A DNA stretch of 64,000 bases, taken from Burkholderiaceae bacterium. GTDB taxonomy: Bacteria; Pseudomonadota; Gammaproteobacteria; Burkholderiales; Burkholderiaceae_C. A model generated the notes under the pieces. It worked only from the letters and a program-made list of their open reading frames with translations. It had not been told where the DNA came from and made no database searches. The position numbers were made by a program, and so were the translations under genes. Position 1 is the stretch's first letter; the number at the start of each line of letters is the position of its first letter. This document shows positions 46,524 to 57,171 of this stretch, one piece after another. The stretch is from contig JAHCKM010000003.1 of the NCBI GenBank assembly GCA_026125795.1, positions 930,001 through 994,000 of the forward strand, written 5' to 3'.

Positions 46524-47465
46524 ATGAGCACCCCTGCGGCTTCCTCCTCGATCGACGGCGGCGCATTGCGACTGTCCGACTTGACATTGCTGCGCGCACG
46601 CGGGCCCGATGCGGGTACTTTTCTGCAGAGCCAGTTGACGCAGGATGTGCTCGGCCTGTCGAAGGATCAAGTCCGCTTGAGCGGGTACTGTTCGCCCAAG
46701 GGCCGCTTGCTGGCGAGCCTGTGGGTCTGGCGCATGGCCGACGACGCGTTCGGGTTGCTGTGCAGCACCGATCTCGCCGTCACGCTGCTCAAGCGCCTGT
46801 CGATGTACGTGCTGCGCGCCAAGTGCAAACTCGACGATGCGTCCTCCGAGTGGACCGTGTGGGGACTGGCGGGCGCCGTGTCTCAGCAGTGGCTTGCCGG
46901 AGATGCTGTTTCGCCGGGCCGCGCCACGATGCGCGATGGTGCCTGGGTGCTCGGTTTGCCGGCCGCCGAGGGCGTGGCGCGCCATCTGCTCGTGCAGCCC
47001 GCGCACGCGAGCGCCCCGCCGCTGCCCACGCTCCAAGAAAGCCGCTGGCAGCGCCTCGAGGTGGCCAGCGGCGTGCCGCGCATCACGGCAGCCACGGTCG
47101 AACAGTTCGTGCCGCAGATGATCAATCTCGAGCGGGTCGGCGGAGTGGACTTTCAGAAGGGCTGCTATCCGGGGCAGGAGGTGGTGGCGCGCAGCCAGTA
47201 TCGCGGGACGCTGAAGCGGCGCATGCATCTGTTTGCGACCGATGGTGAAGCACGGCCCGGACAGGAACTGTTCCACAGCGGCGACCCGTCGCAGCCTGCC
47301 GGCATGGTGGTGAATGCCGCCAGCGATGCTTCGGGCACGCGACTGCTGGCGGAGGTCAAGCTGGCCGCGCTCGACAGCGGCAGTCTCCACCTGGGCGGCG
47401 CACAAGGCGCCGCACTGCATCGACTCGAACTGCCCTACTCCGTCGCCACCACGGCCGATGCGTGA
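46524..47465 (+). CDS. ygfZ: YgfZ/GcvT-domain folate-binding protein (Fe-S cluster maintenance)
   Basis: 313 residues of the YgfZ family, a tetrahydrofolate-binding protein that supports repair or assembly of some Fe-S enzymes such as MiaB. The invariant signature KGCYPGQE with Cys 214 is intact; LTQDVLGL and GYCSPKGRLLASLWVW are the N-terminal family segments. Start ATG 46524, adjoining the stop of a mini-ORF. Divergent from mltG. Confidence 0.92.
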   Translation: MSTPAASSSIDGGALRLSDLTLLRARGPDAGTFLQSQLTQDVLGLSKDQVRLSGYCSPKGRLLASLWVWRMADDAFGLLCSTDLAVTLLKRLSMYVLRAKCKLDDASSEWTVWGLAGAVSQQWLAGDAVSPGRATMRDGAWVLGLPAAEGVARHLLVQPAHASAPPLPTLQESRWQRLEVASGVPRITAATVEQFVPQMINLERVGGVDFQKGCYPGQEVVARSQYRGTLKRRMHLFATDGEARPGQELFHSGDPSQPAGMVVNAASDASGTRLLAEVKLAALDSGSLHLGGAQGAALHRLELPYSVATTADA

Positions 47466-47474
47466 GCCAGCAGG

Positions 47475-47765
47475 TTGAGCACACGTCGCGAGCTGTACGT
47501 CTACTACCGCGTGCCTGAGTCGCACTGGCGCGGTGCGGCCGACACGGTGATGGCGTGGCAGCGCGAGTTGTGTCTTCGCCATCCCGGCCTCCACGCACGC
47601 GTGTTGCGCCGACCCGAGGCGCACGACGCCGTCATCACGCTGATGGAGACCTACGCCGGCACGGTCGATGCAGCCTCGGAGGCAGAACTCGCTCGCGGTG
47701 CGCCGGCGCTGCACGATTGCGTGGTGGGCGAACGCCACGTCGAGCGCTTCGACACGCTCGATTGA
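47475..47765 (+). CDS. DUF4936 family protein
   Basis: 96-residue small protein of unknown function found in Burkholderiales, typically after ygfZ. Sequence opens RELYVYYRVPESHWRGAAD and has a ferredoxin-like alternation (HPGLHARVLRRPE, then AVITLMETYAGT). No ATG or GTG is available in this frame; TTG at 47475, ten bases after ygfZ with CAGCAGG next to it, fits the family start. Convergent with the following gene. Confidence 0.8.
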   Translation: MSTRRELYVYYRVPESHWRGAADTVMAWQRELCLRHPGLHARVLRRPEAHDAVITLMETYAGTVDAASEAELARGAPALHDCVVGERHVERFDTLD

Positions 47766-47776
47766 TTCGCTGCCCG

Positions 47777-48640
47777 CTACAGAGCGCGCACCATCTCCAC
47801 GTGTGGAATGCCGGCCTCCTCGAACACCGGCCCGCGCGCGACGAATCCGGCCCGCGTGTAGAACGGCGCCGCGCCGAGCTGCGCATGCAGCAGCGCCTCA
47901 CGATCGCCGCGTTCGCGCGCGTACTGCAGCAACGCGTCGAGCACCGCGCGGCCGATATGGCCGCCACGCATCGGCGCCAGCACGGCCATGCGACCGATCT
48001 TGGCCACGCCGGGTACGTGTTCCAGCAGGCGTCCGGTGGCCAGCGGCAGGCCGAAGCGGTTGCAGGCCAGCGCGTGCACGCAGTCCTCGTCGGCACCGTC
48101 CCACTCCATCTCCGCTGGGATGTGCTGCTCGTCGACGAACACCTGCGAGCGGATCTTGCGCGCGGGCTCTCCGAGCTCGCTCCAGCGCCCGACGCGCACG
48201 TCGACCATCGACTTGCCGGCTTCAAACGCGTTGAGCAGGTCGCGAAACTCCGGTGGAATCGGCTTGGAGGTCATCGTGGCGGGGTCGGCGAACACATAGA
48301 CCAACTCGCCGCTCACCAGCAACTGCTCGCCGCGAAAGACCGCACAGCCCAACACCATCGACGAGTTGCCGATGCGTTGCGTGCGCACGCCGACCTCGAT
48401 CTGGTCGTCGTAGCGCGCCGACGCGGCGTACTCCACAGTGGCCTTGCGCGCGTAGAAGTCACCCGCGAGGTAGGCCATTGTCTCGTGGTACGGGATCGCC
48501 AGCGCGCGCCAATAGCCCGCCACCGCAGTGTCAAAGTACATCAGGTAGTGCGCGTTGAACACGATCTGCTGCATGTCGACCTCGGCCCAGCGCACGCGCA
48601 GGCGTTCGAAGAAACGGAATTCGGTTCGCGCAGTCGTCAT
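47777..48640 (-). CDS. Fused 4HBT/YbgC-type acyl-CoA thioesterase and GNAT acetyltransferase
   Basis: 287 residues in two domains. Residues 1-145 are a hot-dog thioesterase: [23 protein letters not shown] with the catalytic-position Asp 22, and [20 protein letters not shown]. Residues 150-287 are a GNAT fold: [18 protein letters not shown], acetyl-CoA loop [21 protein letters not shown] and [23 protein letters not shown]. The ATG at 48640 is used; an upstream in-frame ATG (48673) adds unconserved residues. The linked activities suggest acyl-CoA housekeeping, but substrates are unknown. Confidence 0.88.
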   Translation of the reverse strand: MTTARTEFRFFERLRVRWAEVDMQQIVFNAHYLMYFDTAVAGYWRALAIPYHETMAYLAGDFYARKATVEYAASARYDDQIEVGVRTQRIGNSSMVLGCAVFRGEQLLVSGELVYVFADPATMTSKPIPPEFRDLLNAFEAGKSMVDVRVGRWSELGEPARKIRSQVFVDEQHIPAEMEWDGADEDCVHALACNRFGLPLATGRLLEHVPGVAKIGRMAVLAPMRGGHIGRAVLDALLQYARERGDREALLHAQLGAAPFYTRAGFVARGPVFEEAGIPHVEMVRAL

Positions 48641-48714
48641 GGCATCCTTCAAGACCGTGCGGCGCTGCCGCATGGGCAAAGCATACCCAACCGGCCTCCC
48701 CTGCAAGGAATCCC

Positions 48715-49863
48715 ATGGCACGCATCTACTACTTGACGCAGATCGAGCTCGACCACGGCGCGGTCGCCCTGCTCCCACAGGAATGCAATGCGGCCGCGAT
48801 GCGCCGGCCACTGCTCGTCACCGACCCCGGCGTGCGCGCGGCCGGCGTGTTCGAACGTGCGGTCAAGGCCTTGGGCGATCGCGAACACGCGGTCTTCGAC
48901 CAGACGCCGAGCAATCCCACCGAGGCTGCTGTGCGCGCCGCGGCCGAGATCTTCCGTCGCGAGCGATGCGATGGCCTGGTAGCGGTCGGCGGCGGCTCGA
49001 GCATCGATCTCGCCAAGGGCGTCGCGATCGCCGCCACGCATGACGGACCGCTGAAGACTTACGCCACCATCGAAGGCGGCAGCCCGAAAATCACGTCCAA
49101 GGTCGCGCCGCTGGTCGCAATACCCACCACCGCGGGCACCGGCAGCGAGGTGGCACGCGGCGCCATCGTGATCGTGGACGATGGCCGCAAGCTCGGCTTC
49201 CACAGCTGGCATCTGTTGCCCAAGACTGCGATTCTGGATCCCGAACTCACGCTCGGCCTGCCGCCGCTGCTGACCGCAGCCACCGGCATGGACGCGATCG
49301 CGCACTGCATGGAGACTTTCATGGCGCCGGCGATCAATCCGCCGGCCGATGGGATCGGACTCGACGGGCTGGAACGCGGGTGGTCGCAGATCGAACGCGC
49401 CACTCACAACGGAGCCGATCGCGACGCGCGCTGGCACATGATGAGTGCCAGCATGCAAGGCGCGATGGCGTTTCAGAAAGGCCTGGGCTGCGTGCATTCG
49501 CTCAGCCACAGCCTGGGCGGCGTGAACCCCAGGTTGCACCACGGCACGCTCAACGCGATGTTCCTGCCCGCGGTGGTCCGCTTCAACGCCAGCGCCCCGT
49601 CAATGCGCGATGAGCGCCGACTGCAGCGCATGGCGCACGCAATGGCCTTGGGGAGCTGCGATCCGCAGGGCCACGCGGTGGCCGATGCGATCCGCGACAT
49701 GAACGCTCGCCTCGGGCTGCCGAGCGGTCTGCGGGCGATGGGCGTGACACCCGATCTGTTCGAGCGCGTGATCGACGGCGCGCTGGCTGACCACTGCCAC
49801 AAGACCAACCCGCGCCTCGCCAGCCGCGACGACTACCGGCGCATGCTGGAAGAGTCGATGTGA
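48715..49863 (+). CDS. Iron-containing alcohol dehydrogenase
   Basis: 382-residue group III (iron-type) dehydrogenase, NAD(P)-dependent. Cofactor loop [12 protein letters not shown] (91-102) and [15 protein letters not shown] (136-150); metal ligands Asp 193, His 197, His 261 and His 275 are all present in [19 protein letters not shown] and [15 protein letters not shown] lies 7 bases before the ATG. Relatives act on butanol, 4-hydroxybutyrate, lactaldehyde and others; the substrate is open. Divergent from the thioesterase fusion. Confidence 0.9.
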   Translation: MARIYYLTQIELDHGAVALLPQECNAAAMRRPLLVTDPGVRAAGVFERAVKALGDREHAVFDQTPSNPTEAAVRAAAEIFRRERCDGLVAVGGGSSIDLAKGVAIAATHDGPLKTYATIEGGSPKITSKVAPLVAIPTTAGTGSEVARGAIVIVDDGRKLGFHSWHLLPKTAILDPELTLGLPPLLTAATGMDAIAHCMETFMAPAINPPADGIGLDGLERGWSQIERATHNGADRDARWHMMSASMQGAMAFQKGLGCVHSLSHSLGGVNPRLHHGTLNAMFLPAVVRFNASAPSMRDERRLQRMAHAMALGSCDPQGHAVADAIRDMNARLGLPSGLRAMGVTPDLFERVIDGALADHCHKTNPRLASRDDYRRMLEESM

Positions 49864-49870
49864 CGCGGCT

Positions 49871-50290
49871 TCACGGCGCAGGCTTGGTCCGGTGCAGCCA
49901 CGCCACGACGATGCCGAGCAGGAGCAGGCCGATCGCATCGAACACGATCTGCTTGCCCACCAGCGCACCGGGCAGCGGCTGCACGGCAAAGTAGATGAGA
50001 TAGGTCGGCACGACCGTCAGGAGGGCCACGGCGATGCCGTAGCGGATGCCCTGCTCCAGCCACGGCTTGTCGGGCGCAATGCCGCGTTGGTAGATCCAGA
50101 CGAAGGCACCGGCCAGCAGCACGTGCGCCAGGACCATCCAGCCGAAATACGACTGTGCATCGGCCTCGGGTCGGAACAGCTGCTGCGATGCCCCGTAGTC
50201 GCGACCGAGCAACATGCCGTGCACGACCATGTCCTTGACCATCCAGACGGCGAACAGCACCACCCAAGCCACGACGAATCGCTTGTTCAT
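49871..50290 (-). CDS. Small four-helix membrane protein of unknown function
   Basis: 139 residues, hydrophobic segments at about 4-22, 45-65, 80-102 and 113-133, with conserved-looking polar patches KDMVVHGMLLGRDY and FRPEADAQSYFGWM. This resembles DUF1761/YvaD-like small membrane proteins in general shape only. ATG 50290 has a strong GAGGAGG Shine-Dalgarno. It follows the aceA terminator, so it is its own unit. Confidence 0.72.
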   Translation of the reverse strand: MNKRFVVAWVVLFAVWMVKDMVVHGMLLGRDYGASQQLFRPEADAQSYFGWMVLAHVLLAGAFVWIYQRGIAPDKPWLEQGIRYGIAVALLTVVPTYLIYFAVQPLPGALVGKQIVFDAIGLLLLGIVVAWLHRTKPAP

Positions 50291-50380
50291 GTCGCGTCCT
50301 CCTCGTGCCGGCTGCGGCCGGCACGGCGGCGATTGCAGCACCGGCGACCCCAGGCCACCACGGAGGAAACGCCAAGGCAA

Positions 50381-50412
50381 GAAGAAAGCCCGACGGCTTT
50401 TGGCCGTCGGGC
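50381..50412 (-). terminator. Rho-independent terminator of aceA
   Basis: Ten-base arms GCCCGACGGC/GCCGTCGGGC around a five-base loop (50388-50412), followed on the minus strand by TTTCTTCTTG. It starts 43 bases after the aceA stop. Confidence 0.8.
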
Positions 50413-50454
50413 CCATGCGGCAGGCGGCGGTCATGCCGCCCTCTGCGAACGGGT

Positions 50455-51753
<1,299 letters not shown>

Positions 51754-51841
51754 CGACAGGCTCCTTGGTTCAAAAAATGGTCCGATGGCTTGAATGCTGC
51801 GTGGCACAAGCCTAGCCGTGAGGAGCAGTCGATGGAAGAGC

Positions 51842-51980
51842 TCTGTCTTATAGAAGACAGAAATTATTATTCTTATAAATCAAATATTTACTGTGATCGT
51901 TCCGGATTGTGGTTAAACCACGATTCATCATGAAAGACGATCTCCGATGGGCTTTCGGCGTCATTCCGCAATTTGGAATG
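51842..51980 (-). promoter_or_regulatory. AT-rich regulatory region of aceA with two dyads
   Basis: Unlike its surroundings the stretch 51840-51960 is A+T-rich. It holds a perfect inverted repeat TCTGTCTT-ATAG-AAGACAGA (51842-51861), about 90 bp before the aceA ATG. A second, CATTCC-N7-GGAATG (51962-51980), lies further out. Either may be an operator for carbon-source control. A clear -35/-10 pair cannot be chosen. Confidence 0.55.
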
Positions 51981-51991
51981 CGTTTGCCGCA

Positions 51992-52708
51992 TCATGAAAG
52001 AACACCGGTCGGCTGAAGCCATTGCTCATATACATGGTCAGCCATGCGCTGCTGAGCGCGCAAGTGGCGCGCCGTGTCGTCGCGCACACGCTGCTCTCCA
52101 TGCACGCTCGCATGGTGGCGCTGCGCTTCGAGGTATTCGGGCTCGGCTTGCGACAGCCACAGCCGCACCTTGGGGTCGTCGACCTCGAGGTGGAACTGCA
52201 GCGCCAGGTGAACGCCGATCGAGAACGCCTGGTGTCGACAAGCTGGATTCGTCGCCAGCGGCACCGCCTGGCTCGGCAGATCAAACGCCTCGTAGTGCCA
52301 GTGGAACACATGGTGTGCGGGTTGGGGCCCGAACCATGCGCGGCCCTGCGGCGAATCGAACCACTCGACGCGTTGCCAGCCGATCTCCGGGGCCGGCGAT
52401 GCCGCGACCTTCGCGCCGAGTGCGCGCGCCATCAACTGGCCGCCCAGACAATGCCCGAGCACCGGAACGTCGCGCGCCATCGCCTGCCCGATCAGGCGCT
52501 CGGCCGTGCGAAGAAAGGGGTGTTCGTCGTTGACGCTCATGGCGCCCCCCAGCAGCGCGAGCGCCCGATAGCCGCCGATCTCCTCCGGAAAGACAGCGCC
52601 ACTGGCAGCGCAACGCACATCGGCGCCGATGCCATGACGCCGCAGCCACGTCCCGAGAAAGGCCGGGCCGTCATCGGCCATGAATTGCAGGATCAACACC
52701 GGTGCCAT
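51992..52708 (-). CDS. Class I glutamine amidotransferase (GMP synthase-like domain)
   Basis: 238-residue stand-alone GATase1 protein. Nucleophile Cys 87 in LGHCLGGQLMARALG, and the His-Glu pair in LQFHLEV near residue 190. Opening PVLILQFMADDGPAFLGTWL fits the family of small cytoplasmic amidotransferases related to the GuaA N-terminal domain, which hydrolyse gamma-glutamyl compounds or lack a known partner. ATG 52708. Its promoter region is shared with the divergent aminotransferase; aceA follows after 238 bp. Confidence 0.85.
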   Translation of the reverse strand: MAPVLILQFMADDGPAFLGTWLRRHGIGADVRCAASGAVFPEEIGGYRALALLGGAMSVNDEHPFLRTAERLIGQAMARDVPVLGHCLGGQLMARALGAKVAASPAPEIGWQRVEWFDSPQGRAWFGPQPAHHVFHWHYEAFDLPSQAVPLATNPACRHQAFSIGVHLALQFHLEVDDPKVRLWLSQAEPEYLEAQRHHASVHGEQRVRDDTARHLRAQQRMADHVYEQWLQPTGVLS

Positions 52709-52820
52709 TGGATTCCCTCTTGCGGCAGCGGTACCGATGATGCCGCGCGCGCCGGGCGGCCGCACGCCGGCGAAGGCACAATGGGTCAAGCCACCCGCCG
52801 CACCGACCCGGAGACCAACA

Positions 52821-54122
52821 ATGAAGCTCGATGCCTATTGGATGCCTTTCACGGCAAACCGGCAGTTCAAGAAGGCGCCGCGCCTGTTGGCGCGCTCCAG
52901 CGGCATGCACTACTGGACCCACGATGGTCGCCAGATCCTCGACGGCGTGGCGGGCTTGTGGTGCGTGAACGCCGGCCATGCGCGACCGAGGATCGTGCAG
53001 GCCATCCAGCAGCAGGCCGCTGAGATGGGCTTCGCGCCGCCGTTCCAGATGGCGCATCCCAAGGCGTTCGAGTTGGCCGAAGAGGCGGTGAAGTTGGCGC
53101 CTGCGGGCATGACCAAGCTGTTCTTCACCAACTCGGGCTCCGAATCGGTCGACACCGCGCTCAAGATGGCGCTGGCTTATCACCGGGTGCGCGGCGAAGG
53201 TCATCGCACGCGCCTGATCGGACGCGAGCGCGGCTACCACGGCGTGAACTTTGGCGGGCTGTCGGTGGGTGGCATCGTCTCGAATCGCAAGATGTTCGGC
53301 GCGATGCTGGCCGGCGTGGACCACATCCGGCACACGCATGACCTCTCACGCAACGCGTTCTCGGTGGGCCAGCCCGAGAATGGCGCCGATCTCGCCGACG
53401 ATCTCGAGCGCCTGTGTGCGCTGCACGATCCTTCGACCATTGCCGCCGTGATCGTCGAGCCGATCGCAGGCTCGGCTGGCGTCTTCCTGCCGCCCAAGGG
53501 TTACCTGCAGCGCCTGCGCGAGATCTGCGACAGGCACGGCATCCTGCTGATCTTCGACGAGGTCATCACCGGCTTCGGCCGCACCGGTCAGCCCTTTGCG
53601 GCGCAGACCTTCGGCGTCACGCCCGACCTGATGACGGTGGCCAAGGGCCTCACCAACGGTTGCGTGCCGATGGGCGGCGTGTTCGTCAAGCAGGTGATCC
53701 ACGACACGTTCATGAACGGGCCCGAGCACCTGATCGAGTTCTTTCACGGCTACACCTACTCCGCACACCCGCTGGCTTGCGCGGCGGGCCTTGGCACGCT
53801 GGCCACCTATGCCGAAGAAGGGCTGCTGACGCGGGCGGCCACGCTGCAGGGCTACTTTGGCGAAGCGCTGCACTCGCTGAAAGGCCTGCCCAACGTGATC
53901 GACATTCGCAACCTCGGCCTGGTGGGCGGCATCGAACTGCAGCCGATCGCCGGCGAGCCGGCCAAGCGCGCGTTCAACGTCTTCCTCGACTGCTTCGACA
54001 AGGGTGTGCTGGTGCGCACCACCGGCGACATCATCGCGTTGTCGCCGCCGTTGATCGTCGAGCGCCAGCAGATCGACCAGATGGTCGACATGCTGCGCGG
54101 TGCGATCCAGCGCGCTGCGTGA
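52821..54122 (+). CDS. Omega-amino acid:pyruvate class III aminotransferase
   Basis: 433 residues, PLP-dependent class III aminotransferase. GSESVDTALKMALAYHR (phosphate loop), the EPIAGSAGVFLPPKGYL and IFDEVITGFGRTG motif, and the PLP Lys in TVAKGLTNGCVPMGG are present. By eye closest to beta-alanine:pyruvate transaminases. ATG 52821 lies after a CACAAT box (52777-52782) with GGAG at 52810-52813. It could serve beta-alanine, polyamine or amino-ketone metabolism. Confidence 0.88.
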   Translation: MKLDAYWMPFTANRQFKKAPRLLARSSGMHYWTHDGRQILDGVAGLWCVNAGHARPRIVQAIQQQAAEMGFAPPFQMAHPKAFELAEEAVKLAPAGMTKLFFTNSGSESVDTALKMALAYHRVRGEGHRTRLIGRERGYHGVNFGGLSVGGIVSNRKMFGAMLAGVDHIRHTHDLSRNAFSVGQPENGADLADDLERLCALHDPSTIAAVIVEPIAGSAGVFLPPKGYLQRLREICDRHGILLIFDEVITGFGRTGQPFAAQTFGVTPDLMTVAKGLTNGCVPMGGVFVKQVIHDTFMNGPEHLIEFFHGYTYSAHPLACAAGLGTLATYAEEGLLTRAATLQGYFGEALHSLKGLPNVIDIRNLGLVGGIELQPIAGEPAKRAFNVFLDCFDKGVLVRTTGDIIALSPPLIVERQQIDQMVDMLRGAIQRAA

Positions 54123-54175
54123 CGCAGCGCCCGGCCGCGCACGCATCCCAGCCGCACCGGTACCATCCGCAGGCC

Positions 54176-55105
54176 ATGAACGCGCCGTGGGCTGCGTATG
54201 CCTGCCTTGCGCTCAGCATGACGCTGGTCGGCAGCTACGTCGGCCTGTCGAAGCTGCTGTTGAGCGCGTTCCCGGTCTTCCTGCTCGCCTGGCTTCGTTT
54301 CGGCATCGCCGCGCTGGCCATGCTGCATTGGGTGCCGCGCGCGGCCGGCGAGACCGCGCTGTCGCGTCATGACCGCGCTCTGCTGTTCCTGGAGAGCTTT
54401 CTCGGCAATTTCCTGTTCTCCATCTGCATGCTCTATGGCGTGCTGTGGAGCTCGGCTGTGTCGGCCGGTGTGGTGATGGCCGCCATTCCGGCCGCGGTGG
54501 CGCTGCTGTCGCGCATGTTCTTGCACGAACGCATCTCCGGGCGCGTGGCCGCGGCGATCGCATGCGCGGCGCTCGGCATTGCGTTGCTGGCCGTCGCTCG
54601 CCCCGCGGAGCCGTCCGGCGCTGCACAAACGCCGTGGCGCAGCATGGCCGGGCATCTGCTGCTGGTGGGCGCCGTGTTCTGCGAGGCGAGCTACGTGGTG
54701 ATCGGCAAGCGCTTGGCGGCGCAGGTGTCGCCGCGCCGCATCAGCGCGTTGATCAACCTGTGGGGCCTGCTGCTGGTGACACCGCTCGGTCTCTGGCAGG
54801 CGTGGTCGTTTGATTTCGCCGCCGTCGCGGCGCCGACCTGGGGCCTCTTGTTGTTCTACTCGCTCGCCGCCAGCGTGGCCACGGTGTGGTTGTGGATGCG
54901 CGGCCTGCGCCACGTGCCGGCGTCGCGTGCCGGCGTGTTCACCGTGCTGCTGCCCGTTGCAGCGGCGCTGGTCGGCGTGATCGTCCTGCGCGAGCCGTTC
55001 GGCGCTGCGCACGCCGCGGCGTTTGCACTGGCGCTGCTGGGTTTGCTGCTGGCCACATGGCCGGCGGGGCGCGATGCCGTGCCTGCCGGCATCGGTCCGC
55101 CGTAG
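54176..55105 (+). CDS. EamA-family (DMT superfamily) transporter
   Basis: 309-residue inner-membrane protein with ten hydrophobic helices in two EamA repeats (about 5-135 and 160-295). FRMFLHER-like conserved turns appear as SRMFLHERISGR and VIVLREPFGA. Probably an exporter of an amino acid or metabolite; perhaps related to the aminotransferase just upstream (53 bp gap). ATG 54176 lies 9 bases after TACCAT. Ends one base from the convergent dusA stop. Confidence 0.85.
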   Translation: MNAPWAAYACLALSMTLVGSYVGLSKLLLSAFPVFLLAWLRFGIAALAMLHWVPRAAGETALSRHDRALLFLESFLGNFLFSICMLYGVLWSSAVSAGVVMAAIPAAVALLSRMFLHERISGRVAAAIACAALGIALLAVARPAEPSGAAQTPWRSMAGHLLLVGAVFCEASYVVIGKRLAAQVSPRRISALINLWGLLLVTPLGLWQAWSFDFAAVAAPTWGLLLFYSLAASVATVWLWMRGLRHVPASRAGVFTVLLPVAAALVGVIVLREPFGAAHAAAFALALLGLLLATWPAGRDAVPAGIGPP

Positions 55106-55106
55106 C

Positions 55107-56123
55107 TCAGCCGGCGGCCTGCACGTCAAGCGCCGGCTCGGCGGCCAGCGCCTGGCGCGCAAGCCCCGACACCTCATCGGGTGCCAGCGCGCGCAGGCGG
55201 TGGTCCGACCACACCTGCCGCCAGCGCCGCGCGCCGGGCTGACCCAGGTGCAAGCCCATCATGTGACGTGCGATCGCTGTCCACGGCGTGCCATGCGCAT
55301 CGGCCTGCTGCGCCATGTAGCGCACCATCGCACGCTCCACAGCTTCTCGATCGATCGCACCGCGGACCTCGCAACCGAACGCGGCCGCCTCCCACTCATG
55401 CAGGCGCCACGGGTCGTGGTAGGCCGCGCGGCCGATCATCACGCCGTCGACACGAATGAGTTCGTGCACCACCTGCTCGGTCCGCGTCAGGCCGCCGTTG
55501 ACGACGAAGGTCCACTGCGGGAAATCGCGTTTCAGCTGCAGAACCGTGTCGGGCCGCAGCGGCGGAACCTCGCGGTTGCGCTTGGGGCTCAAGCCGTCGA
55601 GCCACGCATTGCGCGCGTGCACGATGAACACGCTGCATCCGCCCTCTCCCACCGTGCCGACGAAATCGCGCACGAAGGCATGGCTCTCAACGCGGTCCAG
55701 GCCGATGCGGTGTTTCACCGTCACGGGCAGCGCCGCGGCATCGCGCATCGCGCGCACACAATCGCGCACCAGCGTCGGCTCGGCCATCAGGCAGGCACCG
55801 AACGCGCCGCGCTGCACGCGCGGGCTCGGACAGCCGCAGTTCAGGTTGATCTCGTCGTATCCCCATTGCGCCGCCAACCGAGCGCAGCGCGCCAGATCGG
55901 CGGGCTCGCTGCCACCGAGCTGCAGCGCCAACGGATGCTCGGCGCCATCAAAGTCCAGGTGGCGCGGCACGTCGCCGTGCAGCAGCGCACCGGTGGTGAT
56001 CATCTCGGTGTAGAGCCGCGTGCGCGGGGCGATCAGGCGGTGGAAGTACCGGCAGTGCCGGTCAGTCCAGTCCATCATCGGCGCCACGCACAGGCGCCAC
56101 GGGTTTGCAGCCGGTGAATCCAC
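55107..56123 (-). CDS. dusA: tRNA-dihydrouridine(20/20a) synthase DusA
   Basis: FMN enzyme reducing U20/U20a in the tRNA D loop. 338 residues: CVAPMMDWTDRHCRYFHRL (residues 12-30, DusA signature), NLNCGCPSPRVQ with the active-site Cys near 97, KHRIGLD, HARNAWLDGLSPKRNR, and a C-terminal helical tRNA-binding domain with MMGLHLGQPGARRWRQ. ATG 56123 is divergent from the DUF72 gene. Confidence 0.95.
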   Translation of the reverse strand: MDSPAANPWRLCVAPMMDWTDRHCRYFHRLIAPRTRLYTEMITTGALLHGDVPRHLDFDGAEHPLALQLGGSEPADLARCARLAAQWGYDEINLNCGCPSPRVQRGAFGACLMAEPTLVRDCVRAMRDAAALPVTVKHRIGLDRVESHAFVRDFVGTVGEGGCSVFIVHARNAWLDGLSPKRNREVPPLRPDTVLQLKRDFPQWTFVVNGGLTRTEQVVHELIRVDGVMIGRAAYHDPWRLHEWEAAAFGCEVRGAIDREAVERAMVRYMAQQADAHGTPWTAIARHMMGLHLGQPGARRWRQVWSDHRLRALAPDEVSGLARQALAAEPALDVQAAG

Positions 56124-56199
56124 GATGGCGCAATGTTAAGCGGCGCACTGCCACTTGCTTGCAGTGCCCGATAGGCACATCGGTTGCTCAGGCTGCTGT

Positions 56200-57171
56200 A
56201 TGGCCTCGGTACGCGGCGACGTCCGCATCGGCATCTCGGGTTGGCGCTACGAGCCGTGGCGTGGCGTGTTCTACCCGCCCGGACTGGCGCAGCACCGTGA
56301 GCTTGCATTCGCATCGCGCATGCTGCCGACGATCGAGATCAACGGCTCGTTCTATTCGCTGCAGCGACCCGAGTCCTACCTTGCATGGCACGACGACACA
56401 CCGGAGGACTTCGTCTTCGCCGTGAAGGGACCGCGCTACATCACGCACATGCTGCGCCTGAAGGGGTTCGAGCAGGCTTTGGCCAACTTCTTCGCGTCGG
56501 GTCCGTTCGCGTTGGGTGCCAAGCTCGGTCCGATCCTGTGGCAGTTCCCGCCGCAACTGCCGTACAGGCCGGATCGATTCGCGGCGTTCTTTGCCGCGCT
56601 GCCCCAGGACACCGAGGCCGGCATCGCGCTCGCGAAGCGCCGCGACCGTCGGCTCGAGGGGCGCAGCTGGCTGCGTGTGGAGCGGCACCACGCTCTGCGC
56701 CACGCCGTCGAGATCCGTCATCCGACGTTCATCGATGCCGAGTTCATCGAGCTGCTGCGCGAGCACGGCATCGCGCTGGTGGTTGCCGACACCGCAGGGC
56801 GCTGGCCGTTGATGGAAGACCTGACGGCCGAGTTCGTCTACGTTCGTCTGCACGGCGACGAAGAGCTGTATGCCAGCGGCTACGGCGATGCGGCACTCGA
56901 CCGCTGGGCACAGCGCATCGACGTGTGGTCGCGCGGCGCACAGGTGCACGATGCGCAGCTCGTGGCGACGCACGATGCGCCGCGCCGCCGCCGCGACGTG
57001 TACTGCTACTTCGACAATGACGTGAAGGTGCATGCCCCGTACGACGCGGCTCGCTTGGCCGCACGGCTCGGCGTGCCCACCGGATTGCAGGCCGACGGCC
57101 GGTTCACGCCGCCGCCAGGACTGCCCGCTGCGCGCGCCAGGGCGCCGGCCGGGCGTGAGCGCGGCAGCTAA
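56200..57171 (+). CDS. DUF72 family protein
   Basis: 323 residues with the TIM-barrel-like DUF72 family pattern: RIGISGWRYEPWRGVFYP at the start, EINGSFYSLQRPESY, FVFAVKGPRYITH, LGPILWQFPP and the C-terminal DVYCYFDND. Biochemical function is unknown. ATG 56200 precedes the conserved start; the frame is open slightly upstream. The C-terminus is Pro/Ala-rich. Confidence 0.87.
   Translation: MASVRGDVRIGISGWRYEPWRGVFYPPGLAQHRELAFASRMLPTIEINGSFYSLQRPESYLAWHDDTPEDFVFAVKGPRYITHMLRLKGFEQALANFFASGPFALGAKLGPILWQFPPQLPYRPDRFAAFFAALPQDTEAGIALAKRRDRRLEGRSWLRVERHHALRHAVEIRHPTFIDAEFIELLREHGIALVVADTAGRWPLMEDLTAEFVYVRLHGDEELYASGYGDAALDRWAQRIDVWSRGAQVHDAQLVATHDAPRRRRDVYCYFDNDVKVHAPYDAARLAARLGVPTGLQADGRFTPPPGLPAARARAPAGRERGS

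Noticed and set aside
48641-48811. N-terminal extension of the thioesterase-GNAT protein
   Set aside because: The extension overlaps the divergent dehydrogenase start and does not resemble the thioesterase family.
51926-52001. 12-bp direct repeat CATCATGAAAGA as attachment sites of a mobile element
   Set aside because: Only 52 bp lie between the copies, one overlaps the stop of an ordinary gene, and no integrase or cargo exists.
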